Below, piece by piece: positions 61,282 through 64,000 of a stretch of 64,000 bases of DNA. The stretch covers positions 558,001 through 622,000 of the forward strand of contig NZ_CP076448.1 of the NCBI RefSeq assembly GCF_019203965.1, read 5' to 3'. Below the pieces are notes generated by a model. It did not search any database. It was not told the origin of the DNA and saw only the letters and a list, made by a program, of their open reading frames with translations. How positions within the stretch are numbered: the stretch's first letter is position 1; every line of letters starts with the position of its first letter. The position numbers were made by a program, and so were the translations under genes. The stretch comes from Elioraea tepida (GTDB lineage Bacteria; Pseudomonadota; Alphaproteobacteria; Acetobacterales; Acetobacteraceae).

Positions 61282-61436
61282 CCCGCCTCGGGACGCGCCC
61301 GGGGCTGTCACGCGCGCCGTTGCCGATCGCGTAGGAAGCGGCGCATCGTCCAGCCTGCCTCTGCGTGAACCGCGGCCGGGTGGTGCGAGGCCGGCAGCGG
61401 AGGCGGGTCGGCACGAGGGGGCAGAGGCCTTGATCG

Positions 61437-62372
61437 ATGACGGGGAATGCCGAGGGGATGGGCGGCGGGGAGCGTGATCGCGGAACGGAGGGAGAGGCGG
61501 TCGGTGGCGGGCAGTCGGCACCGCGAACCGTGGCCGTGCTCGCCGCCGGGGGGAAGAACGGCGCCATAGTCGCGCGTGCGTTGCTCGCGAGAGGCTTCGG
61601 GGTGCGCGCGATCGTCCGCAGCGCCGACCGTGCCGGCGGCGTTCCCGCGGGCGCCGACCTCGTCGTCGCACCCGACCCCGCCGGCCAGGCGGAGGGCTGC
61701 GCCGGCGCCGACAGCGTCGTCTCCTGCGCCCCAGCTGACGCCTCCATCGCCCTACTCGACGCTCTTCGCCCACCCTATCCGCATCTCGTTCTCTTGGGCT
61801 CGACGCGGCGCTACACGCGCTTCCCCGACCAACGGGCGCGGGGCGTGCTCGCGCTCGAGGAGCGATTCGGGGCGCTTGGCTCCCCTGGCGTCCTCCTCTA
61901 CCCCACGATGATCTACGGCGCCGAGGGGGAGAACAACGTGCAGCGGATCGCCCGCCTCGCCCGGCTTGGTGTGGTGCCCCTTCCCGCAGGCGGGCGTAGC
62001 CTTATCCAGCCGGTGCATACGACCGATCTCGCCGCGGCCATCGTCGCCGCCGTCGAGCGGCGCGTGAGCTCGCCACACCCGATCGTGATCGCTGGCCCCG
62101 AGCCCGTGCCTTATGCGTCGTTCGTGAAGGCCGTCGCGCGAGCCGTCGGTCGGAGCGTCAGGATCATCCCGGTGCCGCTTGCGGTCGCCCAAGCGCTCGG
62201 TGCGATCCTGTCCGCCGTGCCAGGGCTGCCGCGCGTGCGACAGGCCGAGATCAGGCGCCTTGTCGAGGACAAGGCGTTCGACATCGGCCCTGCGCGCGCC
62301 CTGCTCGGCTTTTCCCCGATGCGCCTCGAGGAAGGCCTCGCCCTCACCTTCCCTCGCTCGAGCGCTACCTGA
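61437..62372 (+). CDS. NAD(P)-binding Rossmann-fold protein (NmrA/epimerase type)
   Basis: 311 residues. After a glycine-rich, probably disordered N-terminus (1-28; a later start is possible) comes TVAVLAAGGKNGAIVARALLARG, a Rossmann nucleotide-binding loop of atypical SDR form. SCAPAD-x, LLGSTRRYTRFPD and LYPTMIYGAEGENNVQRI follow, then the IQPVHTTDLAAAIVAA segment typical of extended/atypical SDRs (complex I NDUFA9-like or NAD-dependent epimerase group). Substrate unknown. 16 bp before the amidohydrolase, so possibly one transcript. The 155 bp before it show no feature. Confidence 0.75.
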   Translation: MTGNAEGMGGGERDRGTEGEAVGGGQSAPRTVAVLAAGGKNGAIVARALLARGFGVRAIVRSADRAGGVPAGADLVVAPDPAGQAEGCAGADSVVSCAPADASIALLDALRPPYPHLVLLGSTRRYTRFPDQRARGVLALEERFGALGSPGVLLYPTMIYGAEGENNVQRIARLARLGVVPLPAGGRSLIQPVHTTDLAAAIVAAVERRVSSPHPIVIAGPEPVPYASFVKAVARAVGRSVRIIPVPLAVAQALGAILSAVPGLPRVRQAEIRRLVEDKAFDIGPARALLGFSPMRLEEGLALTFPRSSAT

Positions 62373-62387
62373 CGAACGGAGACACTG

Positions 62388-63572
62388 ATGCCCGTGCACA
62401 ACCGGATCGCCGCCTTCCACGACGAGATGATCGCCTGGCGGCGCGACTTCCACGCCCATCCCGAGCTCGCCTTCGAGGAGGTGCGCACCGCGGCAGTGGT
62501 GGCCGAGAAGCTCAAGGCGTTCGGCGTGGACGAGGTCCATACCGGGCTTGCGCGGACAGGCGTCGTCGGCGTGATCCGAGGGGCGGAGCCGGGCCCTGGT
62601 GCGATCGGGCTGCGCGCCGACATGGATGCGCTGCCAATCCAGGAGGAGACGGGCGCTCCTTACGCTTCGACGCGGCCCGGGGTGATGCATGCCTGCGGCC
62701 ATGACGGGCACACCACGATGCTGCTCGGGGCGGCACGCTATCTCGCCGAGACGCGGAACTTCGCCGGCACCGTCTATCTCTTCTTCCAGCCGGCCGAGGA
62801 GATGGGCGGCGGCGCGGAGGTGATGATCCGCGAGGGCCTGTTCGACCGCTTTCCGGCCGATCGCGTGTTCGCCCTGCACAACTGGCCCAAGGCGCCGGCC
62901 GGAATGTTCCTGTGGCGCACCGGCCCGGTCATGGCAGCCGTCGCGGCAATCGACATCACCGTCACCGGCAAGGGCGCGCACGGGGCGATGCCCAATCTCG
63001 GCATCGACCCGGTGCTCGTCGGCGCCCACATCATCACCGCGCTCCAGGGCGTGGTCGCGCGCAACCTAGACCCCGTCGAGAGCGGCGTGCTCTCGATCAC
63101 CTGGCTCGAGGGAGGATTCGCGCACAACGTGATCCCCGAGACCGTCCGGCTTCGCGGCACGGCGCGCTGGCTGACGCCGGAGACGGGGGCGCTGCTCGAG
63201 CAGAGGACCATCGAGACGGCCGAGAACATCGCCCGCGCCTTCGGAGCGACCGCAAAGGCCGAGTTCCAACGCGCCTATCCGGCGACCGTGAACGAGGCGG
63301 AGAGCACGGCTCTCGCGCGGGACGCGGCGATCGCCGTCCAGGGCGAGGCACAAGTTGCGGAGATGCCGCGGCCGACCATGGGCGGGGAGGACTTCGCCTT
63401 CATGCTCGAGCACAAGCCCGGCGCCTATCTGATGCTCGGCGGCGGCAGGGGCGAGGACGACGCCGCCGTGCACCACCCCCGCTACGACTTCAATGACGAC
63501 ATCCTGCCGATCGGCGCGTCGTGGTTCGCAACACTCGCGGAACGGCTTCTGCCGCGGAGGGCGGCCGGCTGA
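62388..63572 (+). CDS. M20D-family amidohydrolase (hippurate/N-acyl amino acid hydrolase type)
   Basis: Zinc (or Mn) metallopeptidase-fold hydrolase of N-acyl amino acids. 394 residues. Motifs in order: FHAHPELAFEE near 22-32, GLRADMDALPIQEETG near 78-93 (metal Asp), MHACGHDGHTTMLLGAA (metal Cys-His) near 103-119, QPAEEMGGGAEVMI (catalytic Glu pair) near 133-146, and PTMGGEDFAFML near 326-337 with the final metal-binding His in AAVHHPRYDFND. A lid dimerisation domain sits between. Physiological substrate unknown. Confidence 0.88.
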   Translation: MPVHNRIAAFHDEMIAWRRDFHAHPELAFEEVRTAAVVAEKLKAFGVDEVHTGLARTGVVGVIRGAEPGPGAIGLRADMDALPIQEETGAPYASTRPGVMHACGHDGHTTMLLGAARYLAETRNFAGTVYLFFQPAEEMGGGAEVMIREGLFDRFPADRVFALHNWPKAPAGMFLWRTGPVMAAVAAIDITVTGKGAHGAMPNLGIDPVLVGAHIITALQGVVARNLDPVESGVLSITWLEGGFAHNVIPETVRLRGTARWLTPETGALLEQRTIETAENIARAFGATAKAEFQRAYPATVNEAESTALARDAAIAVQGEAQVAEMPRPTMGGEDFAFMLEHKPGAYLMLGGGRGEDDAAVHHPRYDFNDDILPIGASWFATLAERLLPRRAAG

Positions 63573-63602
63573 CGCGCGGCTTCGAGCCAGCCCCGGGCGC
63601 GG

Positions 63603-64000
63603 TCAGGGGAGGATCGCGCGCACGCCATCGAGGGTGATCTGCGCGGCAAGCGCGGCGACGACCAGCCCGAGCACGCGGCCGATCACGTTCGTCCCCGTCT
63701 CGCCGAGCAGGCGCATGAGCCGCTTCGCCGCAAGCAGCGACACAAGCGTGACGATAAGCGCGACCGCGAGCGCTGCGCCGAGGGCCGCAAGCAGCCATGG
63801 ATCGTCTCCCGCACGGCCGCGAAGCAGGACCATCGTCGTCATCGCCCCAGGGCCCGCGATGAGTGGGATCGCGAGCGGAAAGACGGCGATGTCGGTCTCG
63901 CGCTCGGCTTCCGCTGTCTCGCGCTCCGTGGTCCGCCGCAGGCCGCTGTCGCGCACCATCACCATGTCGGTCGCAAGAAGGAAGAGAAGGATTCCGCCCG
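63603..64000 (-). CDS. MarC-family integral membrane protein (5' end outside window)
   Basis: The gene reads leftward from beyond the right edge; the frame is open through 64000 (GGILLFLLATDMVMV precedes the first ATG seen). Visible are the family hallmark DIAVFPLAIPLIAGPGAMTTMV and about three membrane helices ending LGLVVAALAAQITLDGVRAIL. MarC (UPF0056) proteins are six-helix inner-membrane proteins without a settled function. The stop is 30 bp from the converging amidohydrolase. Confidence 0.85.
   Translation of the reverse strand, partial: GGILLFLLATDMVMVRDSGLRRTTERETAEAERETDIAVFPLAIPLIAGPGAMTTMVLLRGRAGDDPWLLAALGAALAVALIVTLVSLLAAKRLMRLLGETGTNVIGRVLGLVVAALAAQITLDGVRAILP

Overview
The window is GC-rich, densely coding DNA from a photosynthetic alphaproteobacterium. 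An ALA-synthase-type HemA, the aerobic cyclase AcsF, PpsR/AerR-type regulators, an NDUFS4-like complex I subunit and a Suv3-type helicase together fit an aerobic anoxygenic phototroph of the Rhodospirillales, most likely Acetobacteraceae (an Elioraea- or Rubritepida-like organism). The family assignment is inference from gene content; no 16S gene is present.

Layout. (1) 1-4843: a lipid-transport (Mla/MCE) operon made of a permease, a degenerate ABC ATPase, an MCE substrate-binding protein and a lipoprotein, followed by a convergent D-lactate dehydrogenase. (2) 4880-6577: an IS630-family element and a stretch of gene-free debris. (3) 6578-22428: a HIRAN-domain protein with a twin-arginine leader, then a complete type I-G (formerly I-U) CRISPR-Cas locus: cas3 (helicase then HD), csb3, csb1, csb2, fused cas4-cas1, cas2, a leader with a strong sigma70-like promoter, and an array I count as 81 repeats and 80 spacers. 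(4) 22429-28310: gene-poor flank with a periplasmic TPR protein, tRNA-Arg(CCT), a prolyl aminopeptidase, a zinc-ribbon protein and a Suv3-like helicase.

(5) 28335-55496: most of a photosynthesis gene cluster, split by a divergent regulatory region near 35.5 kb. Leftward: aerR/ppaA, ppsR, bchG, a PucC/LhaA-family MFS protein, bchP and hemC. Rightward: bchF-N-B-H-L-M, lhaA, puhA-B-C, a small unknown gene, acsF, puhE, a 30-codon ORF, hemA and bchI-D-O. Rightward genes are separated by less than 50 bp or overlap, so they probably form one superoperon. Together they cover ALA formation, hydroxymethylbilane synthesis, Mg chelation (BchHID), methylation (BchM), aerobic ring closure (AcsF), dark protochlorophyllide reduction (BchLNB), C3 vinyl hydration (BchF), esterification and reduction of the tail (BchG, BchP) and reaction-centre assembly (PuhA-E, LhaA). 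Genes for puf, carotenoids and bchCXYZ are not in this window.

(6) 55546-64000: ordinary chromosomal genes: tRNA-Arg(TCT), tRNA-Pro(TGG), an ETC complex I subunit, a lipoprotein, a gamma-carbonic-anhydrase-like protein, argC, rpsI-rplM, an IlvD/Edd dehydratase preceded by a perfect 14-bp palindrome, an NAD(P)-binding protein, an M20 amidohydrolase and a truncated marC.

The most unusual signals are: a base immediately 3' of the CRISPR repeat that is fixed in long consecutive blocks (54 T's in a row), which reads as a fossil record of leader-end repeat mutations; an MCE-transporter ATPase that has lost its nucleotide-binding motifs; and unassigned small ORFs and extensions inside the puh-acsF-hemA operon.
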